Positions 1 to 7,088 of a stretch of DNA of 8,876 nt are shown here, piece after piece. The notes under the pieces were generated by a model that was not told the DNA's origin, searched no databases, and saw only the letters and a list, made by a program, of their open reading frames with translations. A program made the position numbers and the translations under genes. This DNA is from JAGWRA01 sp035534615 (GTDB lineage: Bacteria > Acidobacteriota > Vicinamibacteria > Vicinamibacterales > CAVVIG01), in NCBI GenBank assembly GCA_035534615.1, contig DATLRO010000065.1, forward strand, positions 1 through 8,876. Reading direction: 5' to 3'. Within the stretch, counting starts at the first letter, position 1. Every line of letters begins with the position of its first letter.

Positions 1-1419
1 CTAACCGTGCCCCTTGTCGCTGCCCCGCGACTCCCACCCCGTCAGCCCCGGGCCGATGCGGATCGACGGCGAGAACCGCCATTCGTGCCGCGGGCGGTAG
101 ATGCCGACGTCCTTGTAACGCGATTTCACCCGGAACGTGTACAGCAACCGGTGGTAGTCGTACGGGTAGCCGTCCACCTTGTGCACGGCGACGTCGAGCT
201 TGTAGGTGCCCTCCACGAGATCGAGTCCGCTGATGGCGAACGTCACCTCGGCCTCGCCTTCGAGGTATTCCGACTTGAGCTCTTCGATGTCGGTGTTCGT
301 GCCGTAGCAGCACATCCCCTCGACATTGAAGATGCTGACGCCGAAAACGAAGTCCTTCACCGGCTGCGCGGCCCGGATCTTCAGGCGGATGTCGACCGGG
401 GCCCCGGTCTGGAACACGTGCGCCGCCTCGCCGCCCGGACCGATGAGCGCCACGTCGGTGATCTCGACCTCGCGCGAGCCCCAGCGCCCGGCGTTCGCCC
501 TGAAGCCGTCGCGCAGCTCCGCGCTCTCCGAGTCGGTCCCCTCTGCCCGGTCGCCGTCGGCCGCGCCTTCGCCCGGCCGCACCGGCGGCACCCGCCCGCC
601 GGCCGGCGTCTCGGCCGCCCGATCCTGCGCCCGCGCCTGGCCGATCGTCAGCTCGGCTTCCTCGCTGCGCGCGACGTCAACCACGTAGGTGTCGATGACG
701 CGCTTGGGATCGCCGGTCGCCTTCACGTGCCCGCCGTCCAGCCACACGGCCTCGTCGCAGAACCGCTGCACGAGGCCGAGCGAGTGGGTCACGAGCAGGA
801 TCGTCTTGCCCCGCCGCCGGTACTCGGCGAACTTGTCGAGGCACTTGTGCGTGAAGCCCTCGTCGCCGACCGCCAGCACCTCGTCCACCAGCAGGATGTC
901 CGGGTCGACGTGCACGGCAATCGCGAAGCCGAGCCGCATGTACATGCCGGACGAGTAGGTCTTGACCGGCGCGTCGATGAAGTCCTCGAGCTCGGCGAAC
1001 TCGACGATCTCGTCGAAGCGCTTCGCCACTTCCCGCTTCGTCAGGCCGAGCATGATGCCGTTGATGAAGACGTTCTCGCGGCCGGAGATCTCCGGATGAA
1101 AGCCGGCGCCGAGCTCGATCAGCGCGGAAATCCGGCCGTGCACGCGCACGACGCCCGTGGTCGGCTTGGTGATGCCGGCCACCAGCTTGAGCATCGTGCT
1201 CTTCCCCGAGCCGTTCCGCCCGACGACCCCGTAGGTCGAGCCTTGCGGCACGGTGAACGTCACCCCCTCCACGGCATGGAAGGTCTCGTCCGCCTTCAGA
1301 TTGCCGATCAGACTGCCCGACAGCAGGGCGCTCTTGAGCGTGGTGAGCTGGTGCCGGCGCGAATGGCGCCGGTAGACCTTGGAGACGTCGATGACTTCGA
1401 TGGCGGAGGGGGTCATCAT
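1..1419 (-). CDS. wzt: Wzt-like polysaccharide ABC transporter ATP-binding protein with C-terminal carbohydrate-binding domain
   Basis: This is the ATPase of an O-antigen/teichoic-acid type exporter; it powers transfer of a lipid-linked glycan across the inner membrane with the permease encoded just upstream. The 472-residue protein is complete, ending in TAG at the window edge. Visible motifs are Walker A GRNGSGKST (67-75), the signature YSSGMYMRLGFA (155-166), Walker B ILLVDE (175-180) and the switch histidine in LLVTHS (H212). The nucleotide-binding domain spans about residues 5-250. A low-complexity Ala/Glu/Gly/Arg linker (about 250-305) follows, then a beta-rich domain (about 311-440) placed and sized like the Wzt C-terminal domain, which in known systems binds the modified end of the exported glycan. 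Two ATGs are adjacent (1417-1419 and 1414-1416); the first overlaps the stop of a possible 28-codon ORF. No good Shine-Dalgarno is seen. The family is clear; the glycan substrate is unknown. Confidence 0.93.
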   Translation of the reverse strand: MMTPSAIEVIDVSKVYRRHSRRHQLTTLKSALLSGSLIGNLKADETFHAVEGVTFTVPQGSTYGVVGRNGSGKSTMLKLVAGITKPTTGVVRVHGRISALIELGAGFHPEISGRENVFINGIMLGLTKREVAKRFDEIVEFAELEDFIDAPVKTYSSGMYMRLGFAIAVHVDPDILLVDEVLAVGDEGFTHKCLDKFAEYRRRGKTILLVTHSLGLVQRFCDEAVWLDGGHVKATGDPKRVIDTYVVDVARSEEAELTIGQARAQDRAAETPAGGRVPPVRPGEGAADGDRAEGTDSESAELRDGFRANAGRWGSREVEITDVALIGPGGEAAHVFQTGAPVDIRLKIRAAQPVKDFVFGVSIFNVEGMCCYGTNTDIEELKSEYLEGEAEVTFAISGLDLVEGTYKLDVAVHKVDGYPYDYHRLLYTFRVKSRYKDVGIYRPRHEWRFSPSIRIGPGLTGWESRGSDKGHG

Positions 1420-1502
1420 TTGAATAGCGGGGGCCCCTGCACCCCGCCAGGCTCACGCCGCTGCGCTCGCGCTCCGTCACTCGCTCCGCTTCGTTCGCGC
1501 AT
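1416..1502 (-). other. Possible translationally coupled 28-codon mini-ORF between wzm and wzt
   Basis: An ATG at 1502-1500 overlaps the wzm TGA (shared TGATG), and this frame runs 28 codons to a TGA at 1418-1416 that overlaps the first wzt ATG (shared ATGATG). The peptide would begin MRERSGASDGARAQRREPGG and is rich in Arg, Gly and Glu. No domain is recognisable, and the coding capacity may be a by-product of the repetitive DNA here. If ribosomes do pass from wzm through this frame, it would couple wzt translation to wzm across an 82-base gap that lacks a convincing wzt ribosome site. Seen: the exact overlaps at both ends. Inferred: that it is translated. Confidence 0.3.
1427..1500 (-). repeat. 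Low-complexity GC-rich repeat with hairpin between wzm and wzt
   Basis: This fills nearly all of the wzm-wzt gap. The part at 1450-1500 reads, in the transcribed sense, as irregular short repeats of GAGCG/GAGCGAG/GCGGAG-like words (for example GCGGAGCGAGTGACGGAGCG). The part at 1427-1447 can form a hairpin: GCGGGG (1427-1432) pairs with CCCCGC (1442-1447) around a nine-base loop. Its GGGGGCCCC...ACCCCGC layout resembles the larger hairpins before atpD and atpG, but the similarity is short. It looks like an intergenic repeat element rather than coding DNA. It is too short, and lacks the T-tract, to be a convincing intrinsic terminator. Confidence 0.5.
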
Positions 1503-2296
1503 CAGACTTCCTCGGCAAACGAGTCGCGCAGCCGATCGAACACGAAGTAGCCGAACAGGAACACGAAAATCGACGCGAAGCCGAGTGCGAGCAGCCACTT
1601 CCAGTGGCCGAACGCCCCCTGATAGAACAGGATCTCCTGGTACGAAATCGCCAGGTGCGTGAACGGGTTCAGGTTCAGGAAGCGCCGCGCGCCCTTCGGC
1701 GCGTCGCCCATCGAGTAGATGATCGGCGTCGTGAAAAACCAGAGCGTGAGCAGGTTGACCAGGATGTCCTTCAGGTCCCGGAAGTGCACGGTCAGCGCCG
1801 CCAGCACGAACGCGATCCCCATCGTCAGCACGAGCTGGACCAGCAGCACGACGGGGAACCACACCAGCTTGTCCAGGCTCAGCGGAATCCGGTAGTACAG
1901 GATGAACAGCGCCAGGATCGGCAGCCCGAAGGAGAAGTGCACGAGGTTCGCGAGCACGTTCACCATCGGCAGCACTTCGGCCGGGAACAGCACTTTCTTG
2001 ATCAGATTGCCGCCGGCAATCAGGCTGTTCGCCGATTCGATGAGCGAGGTCGAAAACCAGGTCCACGGCAGCAGTCCGGCGAACAGAAAGACGGAATACG
2101 GCCGCACGTCCGGCGGGGCGCCGCCCGGCAGCACCACGGAGAACACGAACGTGTACACCAGCAGCAGCAGGAGCGGGTTGACGAAAGACCAGAAGAACCC
2201 GAGGACCGAGCCCCGGTAGCGGGCCTTCAGCTCGCGGGCGACCAGGCTCAGGATGAGTGCGCGGTAACGTGGGAGCTGCGCCAGGTTCTGAAACAT
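1502..2296 (-). CDS. wzm: Wzm-like ABC-2 polysaccharide export permease
   Basis: This is the membrane half of a polysaccharide/polyol phosphate exporter (Wzm/TagG/KpsM family), 264 residues and the usual length. The amphipathic N-terminus carries the family-typical stretch RELKARYRGSVLGFFWSFVN (21-40) before the first membrane span. About six hydrophobic segments follow (roughly 31-54, 67-88, 108-135, 145-170, 176-195, 234-253). Other family-like motifs are NLIKKVLFPAEVLP (97-110), HFRDLKDI (171-178) and LNPFTHL (209-215). It starts at ATG 2296-2294, 25 bases after the atpC stop, with no strong Shine-Dalgarno and no terminator or promoter evident between, so read-through from the ATP synthase genes is likely. 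With the downstream ATPase it would form the inner-membrane export channel for a lipid-linked glycan. Assignment to the family is firm; the substrate is not known. Confidence 0.94.
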   Translation of the reverse strand: MFQNLAQLPRYRALILSLVARELKARYRGSVLGFFWSFVNPLLLLLVYTFVFSVVLPGGAPPDVRPYSVFLFAGLLPWTWFSTSLIESANSLIAGGNLIKKVLFPAEVLPMVNVLANLVHFSFGLPILALFILYYRIPLSLDKLVWFPVVLLVQLVLTMGIAFVLAALTVHFRDLKDILVNLLTLWFFTTPIIYSMGDAPKGARRFLNLNPFTHLAISYQEILFYQGAFGHWKWLLALGFASIFVFLFGYFVFDRLRDSFAEEV

Positions 2297-2321
2297 TACG
2301 GCCGATCGCCGCGCCAGGACG

Positions 2322-2747
2322 CTAACTCCGCATGCGGGCCCTGGTCGCCACCTGCAGTCGAATCAGCGACTTGAGCAGCGCCATCCGGGCCCGCTCGAAA
2401 TCCAGGTCGGTGTCGGTGGCTTTCAGGCGCTCCTCGGCCCGCTGCTTCGCCGCTTCGGCGCGGACGACGTCGATCTCCTCCGCCTTCTCGGCGATCTGAG
2501 CCAGCAGCGTAACACGATCCGGCTGCACCTCGACGAACCCGCGCGAAATCGAGAGGTACGTCTTCTCCGTCCCCTTGCGGTACCAGAGCTCGCCGATCTG
2601 CAGGGTCGCCAGCAGCGGCGTGTGCCCCGGCAGGACCCCCAGGTAGCCTTCGGCGCCGGGGATCTCCACCTCGTCCACCGCCTCGTCGCGGACCAGCAGC
2701 CGCTCCGGCGTCACGATCTCGAGCGTCAGGTGGGCGGGGATCGCCAT
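2322..2747 (-). CDS. atpC: F-type ATP synthase epsilon subunit
   Basis: The epsilon subunit sits on the rotor with gamma and the c-ring and can inhibit ATP hydrolysis. The 141-residue product has the expected two parts: an N-terminal beta-sandwich (about 1-86) with the family motif GAEGYLGVLPGHTPLL (31-46) and SRGFVEVQPDRVTLLA (68-83), then a charged two-helix C-terminal domain (about 88-138). The C-terminal helices are full length, so the regulatory extended conformation is possible in principle. The start ATG follows the atpD stop by only three bases (TAG CGC ATG), which implies translational coupling to beta. The next gene, wzm, begins 25 bases after its TAG stop. Confidence 0.97.
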   Translation of the reverse strand: MAIPAHLTLEIVTPERLLVRDEAVDEVEIPGAEGYLGVLPGHTPLLATLQIGELWYRKGTEKTYLSISRGFVEVQPDRVTLLAQIAEKAEEIDVVRAEAAKQRAEERLKATDTDLDFERARMALLKSLIRLQVATRARMRS

Positions 2748-2750
2748 GCG

Positions 2751-4205
<1,455 letters not shown>

Positions 4206-4209
4206 GTGA

Positions 4210-4214
4210 TCCTT
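4210..4214 (-). promoter_or_regulatory. Ribosome binding site of atpD
   Basis: In the transcribed sense this reads AAGGA, four bases before the atpD ATG, within GAAGAAGGATCAC. It lies eight bases downstream of the GC hairpin at 4223-4246, so hairpin folding could affect access to it. It is one of only two clear Shine-Dalgarno sites in the ATP synthase cluster; the other precedes atpF'. Confidence 0.7.
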
Positions 4215-4300
4215 CTTCAGTGCGCGCGGGGCCCCACCCCCGCGCGGAACTGACGTCGATGCCTCACCTCGGAGTCCCTTGTCCTCGGTTCGGCATGGCC
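4214..4300 (-). repeat. 87-base intergenic repeat, copy before atpD
   Basis: This stretch aligns without gaps to 5285-5371, the stretch before atpG, with 78 of 87 bases identical; 4221-4255 is a 35-base exact match. It contains a perfect 9-bp all-GC inverted repeat: CGCGCGGGG at 4223-4231 and CCCCGCGCG at 4238-4246, with a six-base loop. Its end nearest atpD abuts and overlaps the atpD ribosome site. The flanking coding regions of atpG and atpD are unrelated, so this is a copied element rather than gene duplication. The same reading frame is open through both copies and ends in TGA shortly before each start codon (RHRRQFRAGVGPRA then H or Q). I regard that as a weak hint at best. Confidence 0.85.
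4223..4246 (-). promoter_or_regulatory. GC hairpin in the atpD leader
   Basis: Nine perfect G-C/C-G pairs with a six-base loop (GTGGGG in the RNA sense) stand eight bases upstream of the atpD AAGGA site. No U-tract follows, so it is not a classical intrinsic terminator. Plausible roles are mRNA stabilisation, ribosome pausing, or setting translation of beta relative to gamma; none is shown by the sequence. An identical hairpin sits in the atpG leader. Confidence 0.5.
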
Positions 4301-4319
4301 GCAGGCGCCCTCTTCGTTC

Positions 4320-4371
4320 TGCGCCCAGGGCCCCACTTGTTCCCGGCTCGGCACGGCCTTCGGCGAAGTCC
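4320..4371 (-). repeat. Second, degenerate partial repeat unit in the atpG-atpD gap
   Basis: The 17 bases at 4320-4336 (TGCGCCCAGGGCCCCAC) match the hairpin part at 4221-4237 at 15 positions. The 30 bases at 4342-4371 match 5355-5384 of the atpA-atpG gap at 28 positions, including CCTTCGGCGAAGTCC. The atpG-atpD gap therefore appears to hold one nearly full unit followed by a shortened one with its middle missing, while the atpA-atpG gap holds one unit in which both parts are present. The CTTCGGCGAAG core can itself form a small stem. Confidence 0.65.
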
Positions 4372-4404
4372 GCTCTCGAACAGGCCGAACGGCGAACGCC
4401 CGCG

Positions 4405-5271
4405 CTACAGCGCCTGCGCCCCGGAGACGACCTCGATGATCTCCCGCGTGATGGCGGCCTGCCGCACCTTGTTCATGTACAGCGTCAGCTGCTCGATCAT
4501 GTCGGCGGAGTTCTTCGTCGCCGTGTCCATCGCGGTCATCGACGCCGCGTAGAACGCCGCGTTCGATTCGAGCAGGGCGCGGTAGATCTGGACCTCGACG
4601 TGCCGCGGCACCAGGTCGCGCAGGATCTCCTCGGCCGCCGGCTCGTACAGGTAGTCGGTCGCCGTCGCCCCGCCGGCGATCTCCTCGCGCGGAATCGGCA
4701 GCACCCGCGTCGTCACGACGCGCTGCTGCATCACGGACTTGAACTCGGTGTACACGAGCTGCACGCCATCGACCCGGCCGCTGGTGAACTCCTCGACGGC
4801 CGCCCGCGCAATCGCCTGCGCATCGCCGTAGCTCAGGCGCTGGAACAGGCCGACGTGCTCGAACGCGACATCGAAGCTCCGGCGCCGGAAGAAGTCGCGC
4901 CCCTTCCGGCCGACCAGGCCGAGCGTCACCTCGCGGCCCCGGCTGCCGACGATGAACGCCGCGGCCGCCTTGATGATGTTCGTGTTGAAGCTGCCGCACA
5001 GCCCCTTGTCGGCCGAGACGACCAGCAGCAGCGTCCGCGCGCCCGGCCGGCTGTCGTCGCGCAGCGCCAGCAGCGGATGCGCCGACGGGTCGACCCGGTG
5101 CGCCAGGTTGCCGAGCACGCGCCGCATCTCGTCGGCGTACGGCCGCGCGGCGAAGATCCGCTCCTGCGCCCGGCGCAGCTTCGACGCCGAGATCATCTTC
5201 ATCGCCTTGGTGATCTGCTGCGTCGACTTGACCGCGCGGATCCGGCGCCGAAGGTCGATAAGAGATGGCAT
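4405..5271 (-). CDS. atpG: F-type ATP synthase gamma subunit
   Basis: Gamma is the central rotor shaft that turns inside the alpha/beta hexamer. The 288-residue protein has the diagnostic N-terminal helix (IRAVKSTQQITKAMKMISAS, 11-30), the conserved SADKGLCGSFN segment (86-96) that begins the Rossmann-like middle domain, and the C-terminal helix with YMNKVRQAAITREIIEVVSG (265-284). Together the two terminal helices form the coiled-coil shaft. Length and ends are normal. No redox-regulatory cysteine insert of the chloroplast type is present. The ATG at 5271-5269 lacks a recognisable Shine-Dalgarno (upstream: ACTAACGAGTCACC), and the gene is separated from atpA by 208 repeat-filled bases. Confidence 0.98.
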   Translation of the reverse strand: MPSLIDLRRRIRAVKSTQQITKAMKMISASKLRRAQERIFAARPYADEMRRVLGNLAHRVDPSAHPLLALRDDSRPGARTLLLVVSADKGLCGSFNTNIIKAAAAFIVGSRGREVTLGLVGRKGRDFFRRRSFDVAFEHVGLFQRLSYGDAQAIARAAVEEFTSGRVDGVQLVYTEFKSVMQQRVVTTRVLPIPREEIAGGATATDYLYEPAAEEILRDLVPRHVEVQIYRALLESNAAFYAASMTAMDTATKNSADMIEQLTLYMNKVRQAAITREIIEVVSGAQAL

Positions 5272-5284
5272 GGTGACTCGTTAG

Positions 5285-5384
5285 TCTTCACTGCGCGCGG
5301 GGCCCCACCCCCGCGCGGAACTGACGCCGATGCCTCGCCGCGGATTCCCATGTCCCCGGCTCGGCATCGCCTTCGGCGAAGTCC
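5285..5384 (-). repeat. 100-base intergenic repeat unit before atpG
   Basis: Bases 5285-5371 match 4214-4300 before atpD (78/87, ungapped). The 30 bases at 5355-5384 also match 4342-4371 (28/30). This copy appears to be the more complete unit: hairpin arms CGCGCGGGG (5294-5302) and CCCCGCGCG (5309-5317), a spacer, then the CCCGGCTCGGCAT and CCTTCGGCGAAGTCC blocks in plus-strand order. The hairpin ends 22 bases before the atpG ATG. I see no transposase or target-site duplication, so it resembles a small non-autonomous intergenic repeat. Confidence 0.82.
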
Positions 5385-5430
5385 AGGTTCGGACGCCCGA
5401 GCGCCCGGCGCCCAGGTACCGAAGGACCGT

Positions 5431-5454
5431 CGTAGCGCCGAGCTTCAGCTCGGC
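5431..5454. repeat. REP-like palindrome, atpA-atpG gap
   Basis: CGTAGC is followed by the palindrome GCCGAGCTTCAGCTCGGC. In the transcribed sense this folds into a 7-bp stem, GCCGAGC/GCTCGGC, with a TGAA tetraloop. It matches 7037-7060 at 21 of 24 bases, and two of the three differences form a compensating pair (A5441/T5450 here, G7047/C7056 there). A short CCGTCG occurs on both sides (5427-5432, 5457-5462). The shape resembles REP elements spread by RAYT-type transposases, but none is in this window. Confidence 0.72.
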
Positions 5455-5479
5455 ATCCGTCGGACGAGCCCCGGCCCGC

Positions 5480-7009
5480 TCACGCCGCCGTGGTCTTGCG
5501 GGCCGCGGCGAACTGGGCCCCGAATTCCTGGAGCGCGCCGTTCAGCTCGGCCTTCAGCGCCTCGTCCAGCTGCTTCTTCTCGTCGAGCGTCGTGAAGATC
5601 CCCGGCCGCCGCGTCTCGATGAAGCGGTACAGCTCCTGCTCGTAGGCCAGGATGGCGCCCTTCTCGATCGCGTCGAGGTAGCCGTTGGTCGCGGCATAGA
5701 TGATGACGACCTGCCGCTCGACCGCGAGCGGCTGATACTGCGGCTGCTTCAGGATCTCGACCAGCCGCTCGCCGCGCCGGAGCTGCTGCTGCGTCGCCTT
5801 GTCGAGGTCGCTGCCGAACTGCGCGAACGCCGCCAGCTCGCGGAACTGCGCCAGGTCGAGCCGCAGCGTGCCGGCCACCTGCCGCATCGCCTTCACCTGC
5901 GCCGCGCCGCCGACGCGCGACACGGAGTTGCCGACGTTGATGGCCGGCCGGACCCCCTGGTGGAACAGGTCGGTCTCCAGGAAGATCTGCCCGTCGGTGA
6001 TCGAGATCACGTTGGTCGGAATGTAGGCCGACAGGTCGCCCGCCTGGGTCTCGATGATCGGCAGCGCCGTCAGCGAGCCGCCGCCCAGCGCCTTGTTCAT
6101 CTTCGCCGCCCGCTCCAGCAGCCGCGAGTGCAGGTAGAAGACGTCGCCCGGATACGCCTCGCGGCCCGGCGGCCTTCGCAGCAGCAGCGAGATCTCACGG
6201 TAGGCCTGCGCGTGCTTCGACAGATCGTCGTAGACGCACAGCGCGTGGCGCCCGCGGTCGCGGAAGTACTCGCCCATCGCACACGCGGCGTACGGGCTGA
6301 TGTACAGCAGCGGCGCCGGATCGGACGCGGTCGCGGCCACCACGATCGTGTACCGCATCGCGTCGGCTTCCTCGAGCGTCTTCACCACCTGGGCGACGGT
6401 CGACTGCTTCTGCCCGATCGCGTTGTAGATGCAGACGACGTCCTTGTCGCGCTGGTTGAGGATCGCGTCGATCGCCACCGCCGTCTTGCCGGTCTGCCGG
6501 TCGCCGATGATGAGCTCGCGCTGCCCGCGGCCGATCGGCACCATCGCGTCGATCGCCTTCAGCCCCGTCTGCAGCGGCTCCTTGACCGACTGCCGGTCGA
6601 CGACCCCCGGGGCGATCCGCTCGACCGCCATCAGCTCCCGGGACAGGATCGGCCCCTTGCCGTCGATCGGCTGGCCGAGCGCGTTCACCACGCGGCCCAG
6701 CAGCTCGTCGCCGACCGGCACCGAGATGATCCGGCCCGTGCGCTTCACTTCGTCGCCTTCGCGGATCTCGCTGAACTCGCCGAGCAGCACGACCCCGACG
6801 CTCTCCTCCTCGAGGTTGAGCGCGATGCCGAACAGCCCGTGCGGGAACTCCAGCATCTCGCCCGCCATCGCCCGCTCGACGCCGTGCACCCGGGCGATGC
6901 CGTCACCCAGCGAGATCACGGTGCCGACTTCGGCCACGTCCACGTCGACGGCGTAGCTGCCGATCTGCTCGCGGATGATCTTCGATATCTCTTCAGCCTT
7001 GATGTCCAT
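5480..7009 (-). CDS. atpA: F-type ATP synthase alpha subunit
   Basis: Alpha forms the F1 hexamer with beta and holds the non-catalytic nucleotide sites. The 509-residue protein is full length. Landmarks are the N-terminal stator-contact region (1-25), the barrel (VISLGDGIARVHG, 31-43), P-loop GDRQTGKT (169-176, Lys175), the Walker B-region CVYDDLSKHAQAYR (258-271), the RPPGREAYPGDVFYLHSRLLER block (279-300), and NSVSRVGGAAQ (361-371). Arg365 in the last block corresponds to the arginine finger that acts at the neighbouring beta site. All are intact. The ATG at 7009-7007 gives the usual alpha N-terminus but has no Shine-Dalgarno; the sequence just upstream is a copy of a 21-base direct repeat (GCTCGGGGCTCAGTGCTCGTC on the plus strand). 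Confidence 0.99.
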   Translation of the reverse strand: MDIKAEEISKIIREQIGSYAVDVDVAEVGTVISLGDGIARVHGVERAMAGEMLEFPHGLFGIALNLEEESVGVVLLGEFSEIREGDEVKRTGRIISVPVGDELLGRVVNALGQPIDGKGPILSRELMAVERIAPGVVDRQSVKEPLQTGLKAIDAMVPIGRGQRELIIGDRQTGKTAVAIDAILNQRDKDVVCIYNAIGQKQSTVAQVVKTLEEADAMRYTIVVAATASDPAPLLYISPYAACAMGEYFRDRGRHALCVYDDLSKHAQAYREISLLLRRPPGREAYPGDVFYLHSRLLERAAKMNKALGGGSLTALPIIETQAGDLSAYIPTNVISITDGQIFLETDLFHQGVRPAINVGNSVSRVGGAAQVKAMRQVAGTLRLDLAQFRELAAFAQFGSDLDKATQQQLRRGERLVEILKQPQYQPLAVERQVVIIYAATNGYLDAIEKGAILAYEQELYRFIETRRPGIFTTLDEKKQLDEALKAELNGALQEFGAQFAAARKTTAA

Positions 7010-7013
7010 AGGG

Positions 7014-7034
7014 GCTCGGGGCTCAGTGCTCGTC
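7014..7034. repeat. 21-base direct repeat, left copy
   Basis: It matches 7064-7084 at 19 of 21 positions, exactly 50 bases apart, and the two copies bracket the palindrome at 7037-7060. This copy lies four bases from the atpA start codon and therefore occupies the position where a Shine-Dalgarno would be expected. Confidence 0.75.
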
Positions 7035-7036
7035 TT

Positions 7037-7060
7037 CGCAGCGCCGGGCTTCAGCCCGGC
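7037..7060. repeat. REP-like palindrome, atpH-atpA gap
   Basis: CGCAGC is followed by the palindrome GCCGGGCTTCAGCCCGGC. In the transcribed sense it is a 7-bp GC stem with a TGAA tetraloop. It is the sister of the element at 5431-5454, in the same orientation and with the same CG(T/C)AGC lead. The direct repeats at 7014-7034 and 7064-7084 flank it, so it takes up the centre of the 79-base gap between delta and alpha. Confidence 0.75.
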
Positions 7061-7063
7061 TTC

Positions 7064-7084
7064 GCTCGGGACTCGGTGCTCGTC
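7064..7084. repeat. 21-base direct repeat, right copy
   Basis: This is the partner of 7014-7034 (GCTCGGGACTCGGTGCTCGTC against GCTCGGGGCTCAGTGCTCGTC). It begins four bases after the atpH stop codon in the transcribed sense. Together with its partner and the palindrome it accounts for almost the whole atpH-atpA gap. Confidence 0.75.
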
Positions 7085-7088
7085 GTCT

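Noticed and set aside
1450..1500. CRISPR-like or tandem array between wzm and wzt
   Set aside because: The repeated words are short and irregular, with no constant repeat and unique spacer pattern.
7..1662. Long plus-strand open frame opposite wzt and wzm
   Set aside because: It is antisense to two genes with clear family motifs; its product is an Arg/His/Asp/Val-rich string with no recognisable domain, typical of a GC-rich shadow frame.
2157..2176. CAGCAGCAGCAG trinucleotide run
   Set aside because: It is simply consecutive Leu codons (CTG) in a membrane span of Wzm.
4232..4248. G-quadruplex in the GGGGGTGGGG stretch
   Set aside because: Only two long G-runs are present close together, and both are better used in the GC hairpin.
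4217..4999. Minus-strand open frame from within atpG through the repeat to just before atpD
   Set aside because: Most of it is an out-of-frame reading of atpG. The tail through the repeat stays open in both repeat copies, but repeats of this kind often do; there is no start signal at the repeat and no domain.
4223..5317. GC hairpins as intrinsic transcription terminators
   Set aside because: No U-tract follows either hairpin, and termination inside the F1 gene set before gamma and beta would be harmful.
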